8,945 bases of DNA from Bacteroidales bacterium (GTDB taxonomy: Bacteria > Bacteroidota > Bacteroidia > Bacteroidales > UBA7960), in the NCBI GenBank assembly GCA_007131125.1, contig SLRE01000292.1:1-8945 (forward strand), in the 5' to 3' direction. Shown here piece after piece: positions 1-6,223 of this stretch. Made by a program: the position numbers and the translations under genes. The notes beneath the pieces were generated by a model. It worked only from the letters and a program-made list of their open reading frames with translations, was not told the DNA's origin and did no database searches. Numbering within the stretch: the stretch's first letter is position 1; each line of letters opens with the position of its first letter.

Positions 1-40
1 AAATGAACAAAAAAGATGCAGCCCCTACCAAATAATTTTT

Positions 41-48
41 TATTTTTG
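41..48 (+). promoter_or_regulatory. Possible Bacteroidota -7 promoter element for the DUF349 gene
   Basis: The eight bases TATTTTTG match the Bacteroidota -7 consensus TAnnTTTG exactly. No TTTG is visible at the expected distance upstream for the -33 element, so only half of the promoter is supported. If used, transcription would start near position 55 and leave a leader of about 120 bases. That leader contains a small dyad, ACACT-(T)6-AGTGT, at 103-118, followed by four T residues. In DNA this AT-rich an eight-base match is weak evidence. Confidence 0.25.
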
Positions 49-175
49 TGGGCCATTTTAGTTTGTAGCGCAGGAATCTGACAATACCGGTTAATGGTAC
101 ACACACTTTTTTTAGTGTTTTAATGCAGACATCCTTCTTTAACTTTAATTAGTAATAATATTTAATTTTTTTCTG

Positions 176-2740
176 ATGGAAAACAAGGAACAAACGAATC
201 CCAAAACTGGTCATTCAAACCAGGAAAGGGAGGAGAACCTGACTTCGGTAGAGAACACCGAAAAAAACGAAAAACAACCTTCTGAAGAATCCCAATCCCC
301 GGAAACCCAATCCGGAAAAAAAGAAACCGAACCCACGGACTCTGAAAAAACTGAAAAATCTTCGGGACCCGAACCCACCGAGCCGGAAGAATCTCCTGTG
401 AAAGCAAAAGAGAAGCCGGTTTCAGAACCTGCCAAATCAGGCCCGGAATCAGAAAAAACCGGGCAAAAAGAAGAAACGGATGAGTATGCTGCTTCCGTAA
501 CTTCGCAGGAGCCTGAATCAGAGGAAAAGGAAAAAACTTCAGAAAAAACTACCTCAGAAAAAAAACCAGAGCCGGAAGAAAAGGAAGCACCTTCACAGGA
601 AAAGACCCAGACCGAAGCCCCTGTCGACGAAAACAAACAGCAGGAGGAAGAGCAGAAGGAAAAGGAGAAATCTCCTGATGTTGAAACAGAGCCTAAGGAC
701 AAACCGGTTTCCGATACCCCGGATGCGGTAGCCGAAACTTCTGAAAAAGCTGCTGATGTAGCCGATAAAGCAACAGATTCAAAAGAGGTGACTGTATCTG
801 AAACGGAAGAACCGGCAAAACCTGCCGAGGCCACTGCCTCTCCGCCCCCTTCGGATACTGAAAAAGAAAAGCCTGCCACAGAGGCTTCCGGTAAAGAAAC
901 CGCCAGGGAAGAAAAGCCTGACGAAACTGGAAAAGCTCTGGAAACACAAAAAGAAGATAAAAAAGAGGAAGAAAAAGAAGAGAAAAAAGAAGAGGAAAAG
1001 GAAGACGCTGAAGATCTGGGCGAACGTTACAGCCAAATGAGTCGTGAGGAGTTGGTAGAAACTCTTGAAAACCTGGTTAAGGATGAGGATGTCAACACCA
1101 TCCGCAAACACATTGGTTTTATCAAAGCTGCTTTCCGCAAGTTGTTAAAGGAAGAAAGCCTGAGCGATTATGAAAAATCCATGGGACAGGAAACCGAGCA
1201 GGAAGAAACTGCAGAAAAGCTTGTTGATCCTCTGACAGAACGCTTTGATGCAGCCTTTGGCGTTTACAAGGAAAAGAAAACCCTGTTCGACCAGGAACTG
1301 GAGCAGCGCAAGCAGGAAAATCTCAAAATCAAGGAAGACATCCTGGATGAACTGCGCAACCTGATTGATTCCGAGGAAGAATTAAAAAAGACTTACGATC
1401 ACTTTAACGACCTTCAGGAAAGGTGGCGACAGGTAGGCCCCATTCCACAGGGCTCAAAAAGCACCCTCTGGAATAATTACCACTTTTTGGTGGAAAAATT
1501 CTTTGACAAGGTTAAAATCAACAAGGAGCTTAAAGACCTTGATCTGAAAAAGAATATGGAAACCAAAACAGAACTTTGTGAGAAAGCAGAGGAATTGCTT
1601 TTGGAGTCTTCCATAACCAAATCATTCCAGCGCCTGCAAAAACTTCACGAAGCCTGGAAAGAAACCGGACCTGTGCCCAAAGACAAAAAAGACGAACTCT
1701 GGGACCGTTTCAAAGCAGCCACTGATAAGCTTAACAGCCGCAGACAGGAGTATTACGATACCCTGCGCGAAGAACAAAACAAGAATTACGCGGCCAAAAT
1801 ACTGCTGTGCGAAAAAGCAGAAGAAATCGCTTCCCGCCAGCCTGAATCACCCCGTCAATGGCAGAAAAACACCGAAGAAATCAATGAATTGTTTAAGGTG
1901 TGGAAAACCATAGGTTTTGCGCCCAAAAAGGTAAATAACGAAATCTGGAACCGTTTCAGGTCTGCACTTGACAGCTTCTTTAAAAGCAAAAAGGAGTTCT
2001 TTAAAAAGTTTAAAGAGGTTCAAACGGAAAACTATAACCAAAAGCTGAATCTTTGCATGCAGGCCGAAGCCATTAAAGACAGTGAAGACTGGAGGCGAAC
2101 CACCGAAGAACTTATTGAACTGCAAAAGCAATGGAAAAAGATCGGGCCGGTGCCTGCCAAATTTTCCGACAAGATATGGAAACGCTTCCGCTCGGCATGC
2201 GATGATTTTTTCAACCGAAAAAGCGAGCACTTCTCAAACATTGGCGAGAAACAGGATGAAAACCTGGAAAAGAAAAAAGCCCTGATTGAAAAGATCAAAA
2301 CCCACAAGTATTCAGACGATAACAATGAAAACCTTAAAATATTAAAGGAGTTTCAGCGTGAATGGATGAATATCGGACACGTGCCCATCAAGCAGAAAGA
2401 CAAAATACAGAATGAATTCCGTAAGGCCGTGGATGAGCAGTTTGAAGTTCTCAAAATCAGCAAAAAAGCCAAAAGCACCCTTTCATTCCGGACCAAAATC
2501 GAAAACATCAAAAACTCTCCCCAGGCTGATAATATCATTTACAAGGAACGCAATTTTATTAACAATAAAATCAATGCCCTTCAGAATGATATCAACCTCT
2601 GGGAAAACAACATCGGCTTTTTTGCCTCTTCAAAAAAAGCAGATGTTTTAAAGGCGGAGTTTGAGGAAAAAATTGAAAAGGCACGACAGGAGATAGCCAT
2701 CCTGCAGGAAAAGCTTAAAATTCTGCGAAACTCAGAATAA
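176..2740 (+). CDS. DUF349 repeat protein with long disordered acidic N-terminus
   Basis: This 854-residue protein has no assigned enzymatic role; DUF349 is a helical repeat family of unknown function. Residues 1 to about 281 are almost entirely Glu, Lys, Pro, Ser, Thr, Ala and Asp with very few hydrophobics, so this third is predicted to be disordered and PEST-like. There is no signal peptide or membrane segment, so it should be cytoplasmic. A helical region at about 282-375 leads into five DUF349 repeats. Each is marked by a Trp followed by a G-P-x-P-like turn and then by L/I-W-x-R-F-x-x-A-x-D-x-F-F or a variant. The marker Trp residues are W417, W494, W576, W653 and W730, spaced 77, 82, 77 and 77. 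The fifth repeat has lost the second Trp (KIQNEF). The C-terminus (about 790-854) looks like a coiled coil. The ATG at 176 was chosen because it follows AT-rich non-coding DNA and precedes the compositionally continuous acidic tract. A hairpin terminator follows directly, so it is probably a single-gene transcript. Confidence 0.93.
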   Translation: MENKEQTNPKTGHSNQEREENLTSVENTEKNEKQPSEESQSPETQSGKKETEPTDSEKTEKSSGPEPTEPEESPVKAKEKPVSEPAKSGPESEKTGQKEETDEYAASVTSQEPESEEKEKTSEKTTSEKKPEPEEKEAPSQEKTQTEAPVDENKQQEEEQKEKEKSPDVETEPKDKPVSDTPDAVAETSEKAADVADKATDSKEVTVSETEEPAKPAEATASPPPSDTEKEKPATEASGKETAREEKPDETGKALETQKEDKKEEEKEEKKEEEKEDAEDLGERYSQMSREELVETLENLVKDEDVNTIRKHIGFIKAAFRKLLKEESLSDYEKSMGQETEQEETAEKLVDPLTERFDAAFGVYKEKKTLFDQELEQRKQENLKIKEDILDELRNLIDSEEELKKTYDHFNDLQERWRQVGPIPQGSKSTLWNNYHFLVEKFFDKVKINKELKDLDLKKNMETKTELCEKAEELLLESSITKSFQRLQKLHEAWKETGPVPKDKKDELWDRFKAATDKLNSRRQEYYDTLREEQNKNYAAKILLCEKAEEIASRQPESPRQWQKNTEEINELFKVWKTIGFAPKKVNNEIWNRFRSALDSFFKSKKEFFKKFKEVQTENYNQKLNLCMQAEAIKDSEDWRRTTEELIELQKQWKKIGPVPAKFSDKIWKRFRSACDDFFNRKSEHFSNIGEKQDENLEKKKALIEKIKTHKYSDDNNENLKILKEFQREWMNIGHVPIKQKDKIQNEFRKAVDEQFEVLKISKKAKSTLSFRTKIENIKNSPQADNIIYKERNFINNKINALQNDINLWENNIGFFASSKKADVLKAEFEEKIEKARQEIAILQEKLKILRNSE

Positions 2741-2745
2741 TTTTT

Positions 2746-2772
2746 AAAAAGCCGGTTTTCCGGCTTTTTTTT
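2746..2772 (+). terminator. Rho-independent terminator of the DUF349 gene
   Basis: A perfect 10-bp inverted repeat, AAAAAGCCGG (2746-2755) and CCGGCTTTTT (2760-2769), encloses a TTTT loop and runs into a T tract. It lies 5 bases after the TAA stop. The A-rich left arm would also supply a U tract on the other strand, but no minus-strand gene ends here. Confidence 0.92.
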
Positions 2773-3028
2773 GATTATAAAAAACCCCCGATTTTTCAGA
2801 GGAGCAGAAGGTACAGGCAATATATTAAAACAGCTGGTTTTCTGATAATATCCTAAACTGGGGTTACCAGCAGCTTAGCTCAACTGCAGCCCCAGCCTTA
2901 GCCATGATAATTTAAATTCAGGTGGATCGTGAATCCAAAGCAATAGCCAATTTTAAAGTTTAATCGGAAACCAATGAATTTTTTAGTATTTTGGTAAAAA
3001 AAACAAACATTTTGTAAACTTCTCAAAT
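2773..3028. other. Non-coding gap before the beta-barrel gene, with an imperfect dyad
   Basis: No credible coding region is seen on either strand. An imperfect inverted repeat spans 2858-2895: outer arms CTGGGG and CCCCAG, inner arms GCAG (2870-2873) and CTGC (2884-2887). It is followed by no T tract, so it is not a standard terminator. The stretch before the barrel gene is AT-rich and must hold its promoter, but I found no clean TAnnTTTG. The nearest sequence is around 2985-2993 (AGTATTTTG), which matches poorly. Confidence 0.5.
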
Positions 3029-3679
3029 ATGAAAAAACATCTTGTTTCCCTGATTTTGGTATTTTTTATTCTTGGCGGAGTAGCCCAGGCACAGATCATA
3101 ACAAGGCCGCAGATAGGCTTTGGAATAAAAGCCGGATTGAACTTTGCATCCCTGTCTTCTGACAAATTTACCATGGCCGAGGACCAGGGCATTACAGCCC
3201 TGGCCGATACTTATACGGGATTTCACATCGGGTTGGTGAGTGAGATTATTTTGCCGGGCTTTTATCTGCAACCTGAATTTTTATTTACCCGCAGCGGAAG
3301 AGATTACAGGGTCGACCCTCCAACAGATGTCGTAGATGCGGAATCGGATTTTCTTACCCATCGCTTTAATCATTTCGTTATACCGGTGATTGTAGGCACC
3401 AAAATCGGACCCCTGAAAGTAGGGGTGGGGCCTTCTTTTTCCTTTCTGTTAAATCAGTCCATCGATGCAACTGATGAAAGTGATTTTTCACCTGAAGTGG
3501 AAAATTATTCAATGGGTTATCAGCTTGGGGTCGGGCTGTCTATTGGAAATCTTCTTTTCGATGCCCGCTATGAGGGAAGTCTGAGCAGACTCGGTGATAG
3601 TTTTACTATTAACGAAAACGAGTTTTCCCTGAATACCCGCCCACAGCAGTATATTCTTAGCGTCGGGATACTTTTTTGA
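3029..3679 (+). CDS. PorT-type outer-membrane beta-barrel protein
   Basis: This 216-residue protein starts with a classical signal peptide: MKKH, then a hydrophobic core at about 5-18, then AQA before Gln22. This predicts cleavage after Ala21, leaving a mature protein of about 195 residues. Alternating amphipathic strands are visible at about 31-42, 63-75, 78-94, 113-127, 129-142, 162-188 (probably two strands) and 206-216, and the chain ends in Phe, as is usual for barrels folded by the Bam machinery. The patterns QPEFLFTR, FVIPVIVGTKIGPLKVGVGP and the final Q-Y-I-L-S-V-G-I-L-F resemble the outer-membrane beta-barrel family that includes PorT. That family covers many small barrels of unknown role, so membership does not establish a part in type IX secretion. 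The ATG at 3029 was chosen because the signal peptide begins there. The gene converges with the downstream permease gene across 13 bases. Confidence 0.88.
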   Translation: MKKHLVSLILVFFILGGVAQAQIITRPQIGFGIKAGLNFASLSSDKFTMAEDQGITALADTYTGFHIGLVSEIILPGFYLQPEFLFTRSGRDYRVDPPTDVVDAESDFLTHRFNHFVIPVIVGTKIGPLKVGVGPSFSFLLNQSIDATDESDFSPEVENYSMGYQLGVGLSIGNLLFDARYEGSLSRLGDSFTINENEFSLNTRPQQYILSVGILF

Positions 3680-3692
3680 AGACCTGAAGCAG

Positions 3693-4940
3693 TTAGCGGA
3701 AAATGATTGCTTTTACAGGGGAAATGCGGGTTACAATATAGGACGGTATCAGCAGCATGGCCATGCAGATAGCGAAAGTACCCCCATTGAGCAATACTAC
3801 ATGAATCCATTCAACGTTAATGGGTACTTCCGACACGTAATATGACTCCTGATCGAGTTTTATCAGACCATACCGGTTTTGTATCCAGGCAAAGGCCAAT
3901 CCAACCAGGTTGCCCCAGATCAGACCTTTGGCAATTAAAAATGCTGCATTGTAAAGAAATACCCTCCTGACAAAGTCATTGTTGCCACCTACGGCTTTTA
4001 ATATGCCAATAAGGTTGGTTTTTTCGAGCACGCCAATCAGCAGGGTGGTAATCATGTTGATACCTGCCACCAGGACCATCAGAAAAAGGATAACATACAC
4101 ATTCATATCCAGCAGGGCCAGCCAGTCAAATATCTGTGGATATATTTCCCTGATGCTTCTTGCATCAAGATGATAGGGGATAATATCAAAAACGGCCTCG
4201 GTTGTTTGTGGAATATCCCGGTAATCATTTACCAGGACTTCAAACCCGCCTATCTCATCCTCGCTCCAGTTGTTAAGGCGTTGAATGTGCCGGATATCTC
4301 CAAGCACAAAAAGCTCGTCAAGCTCTTCAAGACCCGTTTCGTAAATTCCGGCAACGGTCAAACGCCTGATACGGGGAGGTTCCTGGATGAAATACACAAA
4401 AATATCGTCTCCGGCAGAAATGCCAAGCCGCCTTGAAATGAGAGCCGAAATAATAACCCCGTCAGACCTTTCGGCTTCGGTAAGATCCAACACCGAACCT
4501 TCCACCAATCGGTCCCTGAAAAACGTCCAGTCAAAATCCGGACCTATCCCTTTGAGGATAACACCATGGATGTCTTCATCGGTTTTAATGATGCCTGCTT
4601 TGGTTGCAAATTTCTGCACATGGCGCACTTCCTCGATCTGAAGCAGGGTTTCCAGAAAATCCTGTTCTTTGGATATTGGCCTGGCTTCATAAGAAATATT
4701 AAAATCGTAATTGGTGATCTGGATATGGGACCCGAAACCGATTACCTTTTCCCTGATTTCATTCTGAAAACCCGTTACAACCGCCACTGAAATAATCATT
4801 ACGGCAAGGCCAAGGGCAATGCTTAGCATGGATATTTTTCGAATCAACCCGGTAAAGCTTTTTCCTTCACGGGTTTTATTCAATCGCCTTGCAATAAATA
4901 ATGGGGTATTCAATGGTTTTATTTTTTGCAAAAGTATCAT
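3693..4940 (-). CDS. LolC/LolE-type ABC transporter permease (FtsX/MacB superfamily)
   Basis: This 415-residue inner-membrane protein has the LolC/LolE architecture: a cytoplasmic N-terminus containing FIARRL, TM1 at about 34-57, a large periplasmic domain at about 58-278, then TM2 (280-303), TM3 (328-352) and TM4 (380-402). The loop after TM2, E-K-T-N-L-I-G-I-L-K-A-V-G-G (306-319), is the cytoplasmic coupling segment that contacts the ATPase in this superfamily, and the C-terminal S-P-V-K-A-I is also typical. In proteobacteria LolCDE extracts lipoproteins from the inner membrane for transfer to LolA. Length (399-414 residues in E. coli LolC/LolE) and topology fit, but the substrate here is inferred. 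No ATPase gene lies next to it, so it would rely on an ATPase encoded elsewhere. It converges with the barrel gene without a visible terminator and is divergent from the baeRF-like gene. Confidence 0.88.
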   Translation of the reverse strand: MILLQKIKPLNTPLFIARRLNKTREGKSFTGLIRKISMLSIALGLAVMIISVAVVTGFQNEIREKVIGFGSHIQITNYDFNISYEARPISKEQDFLETLLQIEEVRHVQKFATKAGIIKTDEDIHGVILKGIGPDFDWTFFRDRLVEGSVLDLTEAERSDGVIISALISRRLGISAGDDIFVYFIQEPPRIRRLTVAGIYETGLEELDELFVLGDIRHIQRLNNWSEDEIGGFEVLVNDYRDIPQTTEAVFDIIPYHLDARSIREIYPQIFDWLALLDMNVYVILFLMVLVAGINMITTLLIGVLEKTNLIGILKAVGGNNDFVRRVFLYNAAFLIAKGLIWGNLVGLAFAWIQNRYGLIKLDQESYYVSEVPINVEWIHVVLLNGGTFAICMAMLLIPSYIVTRISPVKAIIFR

Positions 4941-4945
4941 TTTTC

Positions 4946-4973
4946 CCGGACACCCATGCTGCTTGTGTTCAGG
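4946..4973 (-). other. Possible leader hairpin just upstream of the permease start codon
   Basis: On the minus strand, CCTGAACAC (4973-4965) can pair with GTGTCCGGG (4954-4946), giving 8 of 9 pairs with one G-U and one mismatch around a 10-base loop. It ends five bases before the ATG. If it forms in the mRNA it could affect ribosome access. A hairpin of this quality can arise by chance. Confidence 0.25.
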
Positions 4974-5050
4974 TTTTGCTATTCCTGTCTATAAATTGGG
5001 AGTTCAATGTTATTTTAAGAAATATTAAGACCGGATCAGAAAAATTTAAT

Positions 5051-5082
5051 TGTTTATTATGCCAATAATGCGTATATTTTGA
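5051..5082 (+). promoter_or_regulatory. Candidate Bacteroidota promoter of the baeRF-like gene
   Basis: A TTG at 5051-5053 and the sequence TATATTTTG at 5074-5082 are separated by 20 bases. They resemble the -33 (TTTG/TTG) and -7 (TAnnTTTG) elements of the Bacteroidota housekeeping sigma factor, with one extra base inside the -7 element. Transcription would begin near 5088-5090 and leave a leader of about 36 bases. The predicted start lies within the GAGCT-N4-AGCTC dyad. Confidence 0.4.
5060..5075 (+). promoter_or_regulatory. Motif ATGCCAATA-N3-CGTA, copy upstream of the baeRF-like gene
   Basis: This 16-base stretch matches one upstream of clpB at 13 of 16 positions without gaps, in the same orientation relative to the gene served. 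It sits in the spacer of the candidate promoter, a position that could serve a repressor or activator. Function is unproven; the ATGCCAATA core also occurs at 4003-4011 and 8324-8332 inside coding sequence. Confidence 0.25.
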
Positions 5083-5095
5083 GCTATAAAGCTCT
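5082..5095. repeat. Short palindromic dyad GAGCT-N4-AGCTC at the predicted transcription start
   Basis: Perfect 5-bp arms (5082-5086 and 5091-5095) flank ATAA. The dyad overlaps the end of the candidate -7 element, so it could be an operator half-site pair or a small 5' hairpin in the transcript. Dyads this short are common by chance. Confidence 0.3.
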
Positions 5096-5125
5096 TAAGT
5101 CAAACGATTAATAAAAGAGATTGTT

Positions 5126-6190
5126 ATGAACCAAGTAGTATTGAAAAAATTACTGGAAGTGAAAGATTATCCATGTGTTTCTATTTTATTGCCGACCTAC
5201 CGTACGGCTCCGGATAATCAGAAAAATGGCATCAGAATAAGGAACCTGGTTCGGGAAGCAGAAGAGAGACTGCTGAACGAATTTCAAAAAAGGGAAATAA
5301 ACCCTTTGATTGAAAAAATGCAGGCATTGGCCAATAATGTGGATATCAGCAGGACCCATGACGGTCTGGGTTTATTCATCAATAAAGATTTTGCTGAAAA
5401 AGTGGATCTCCCTTTCAGGGTTAGAGAAAGAGTGATTATTGACCAAACTTTTGCCACCAGAGATATCATCAAAGCCGTTAACCGCGGTACCCGTTATTAC
5501 CTGCTGGCCATAACCGCCCATAATGCCAGGCTGATGAGCTGCTTCAGAGAACAAGCAGAGGAAGTTACAGATGGTTTTCCCATTGAAAATGATATGGAGT
5601 TTGCACAATTTAATCTCTCTGATTTGTCGAGAGAAAAAAAGAAAAAACTCAAAGAATTCTTTAATAATGTTGATAAAAGGGTTTTGGAGACCATAAAGAA
5701 AGATCCTGAAAAGCTGGTGCTTGCCGGGGTAGAGAAAAACCTTTCGTTGTACCGCGAAGTAGCAGACAACAAAGAGATTATCCTTACACATCTGACCGGA
5801 AACTTTGACAACACCTCAGCCCATGACCTTGGCAGGAAGGCATGGCCCCTTGTAAGGGAAAAAATGCAGGAAATCCGTAGCGAAGCATTGAAAGAGCTTC
5901 ATAAAGCCGTTGGCAACGGAAAATATGCCTCCGGGTTACCCCAGGTCTGGAACCTCACCTCGCAGGGCCGCACCAGTTTGCTGCTTGTTGAAGAAGATTA
6001 TCAGCAACCCGCAAAACTGGAAAACGAAAATACGATCACCCTGCTGGAAAAGTCCCAGGGAAACGGCACAATGGAAGATGCAGTGGATGAGGTTGCCGAA
6101 TTGGCTCTCAGCAAAGGGGGAAGGGTTCTGTTTGTTGAAAACGGTTCTTTAAAAGATCATGATAAAATTGCCTCCATTCTGAGGTATTAA
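5126..6190 (+). CDS. Bacterial archaeo-eukaryotic release-factor-like protein (baeRF, family 3-like)
   Basis: I recognise this 354-residue protein from its overall pattern as one of the baeRF proteins, bacterial relatives of eRF1/Pelota/Vms1. They are proposed, mostly from comparative genomics, to act in ribosome rescue or translation quality control. The N-terminal domain holds P-C-V-S-I-L-L-P-T-Y-R-T (16-27) followed by R-I-R-N-L-V-R-E-A-E-E-R-L (37-49). A middle segment has YYLLAITAHNARLM (124-137), then LTGNFDNTSAHDLGRKAWPLV (223-243). The C-terminal domain has NGTMEDAVDEVAELALSKGGRVLFVENG (313-340), typical of the release-factor C-terminal fold. No GGQ tripeptide, the peptidyl-tRNA hydrolysis motif of true release factors, is present anywhere. 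The protein has no signal peptide or membrane segment and should be cytosolic. The ATG at 5126 is preceded by an A/G-rich leader (AAAAGAG) and begins the conserved N-terminus. It converges on clpB through a shared terminator. Family number is less certain than superfamily. Confidence 0.75.
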   Translation: MNQVVLKKLLEVKDYPCVSILLPTYRTAPDNQKNGIRIRNLVREAEERLLNEFQKREINPLIEKMQALANNVDISRTHDGLGLFINKDFAEKVDLPFRVRERVIIDQTFATRDIIKAVNRGTRYYLLAITAHNARLMSCFREQAEEVTDGFPIENDMEFAQFNLSDLSREKKKKLKEFFNNVDKRVLETIKKDPEKLVLAGVEKNLSLYREVADNKEIILTHLTGNFDNTSAHDLGRKAWPLVREKMQEIRSEALKELHKAVGNGKYASGLPQVWNLTSQGRTSLLLVEEDYQQPAKLENENTITLLEKSQGNGTMEDAVDEVAELALSKGGRVLFVENGSLKDHDKIASILRY

Positions 6191-6192
6191 GC

Positions 6193-6223
6193 AAGAAGCC
6201 CGGTTTTGCCGGGCTTCTTTTTT
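6193..6223. terminator. Bidirectional hairpin terminator between the baeRF-like gene and clpB
   Basis: A perfect 11-bp stem, AAGAAGCCCGG (6193-6203) and CCGGGCTTCTT (6209-6219), encloses a 5-base loop. On the plus strand it runs into a good T tract, two bases after the baeRF-like stop. Read from the minus strand it starts two bases after the clpB stop, but its U-rich tail is weaker (CTTCTTGCTTAAT). One hairpin therefore probably ends both convergent genes, more efficiently for the plus strand. Confidence 0.9.

Noticed and set aside
1..56. A minus-strand frame starting ATG at 56 and open to the left edge (MAHKNKKLFG...)
   Set aside because: Only 18 codons are visible in very AT-rich DNA, with no family resemblance. 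It could be the start of a divergent gene but cannot be supported from this window.
103..122. Small dyad ACACT-(T)6-AGTGT followed by T residues, resembling a terminator
   Set aside because: The stem is only 5 bp and AT-leaning, too weak for a terminator, and no gene end is visible just before it.
211..879. A 222-codon open frame on the minus strand, Ser/Phe/Gly-rich
   Set aside because: It is the mirror of the purine-rich acidic tail: GAA and AAA codons read as TTC and TTT on the other strand. The predicted protein is low-complexity with no family resemblance, while the plus-strand frame continues into recognisable DUF349 repeats.
3029..3679. Assigning the barrel specifically as PorT of the type IX secretion system
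   Set aside because: The similarity is at the level of the broad beta-barrel family, which contains many unrelated small barrels; no other secretion gene is nearby.
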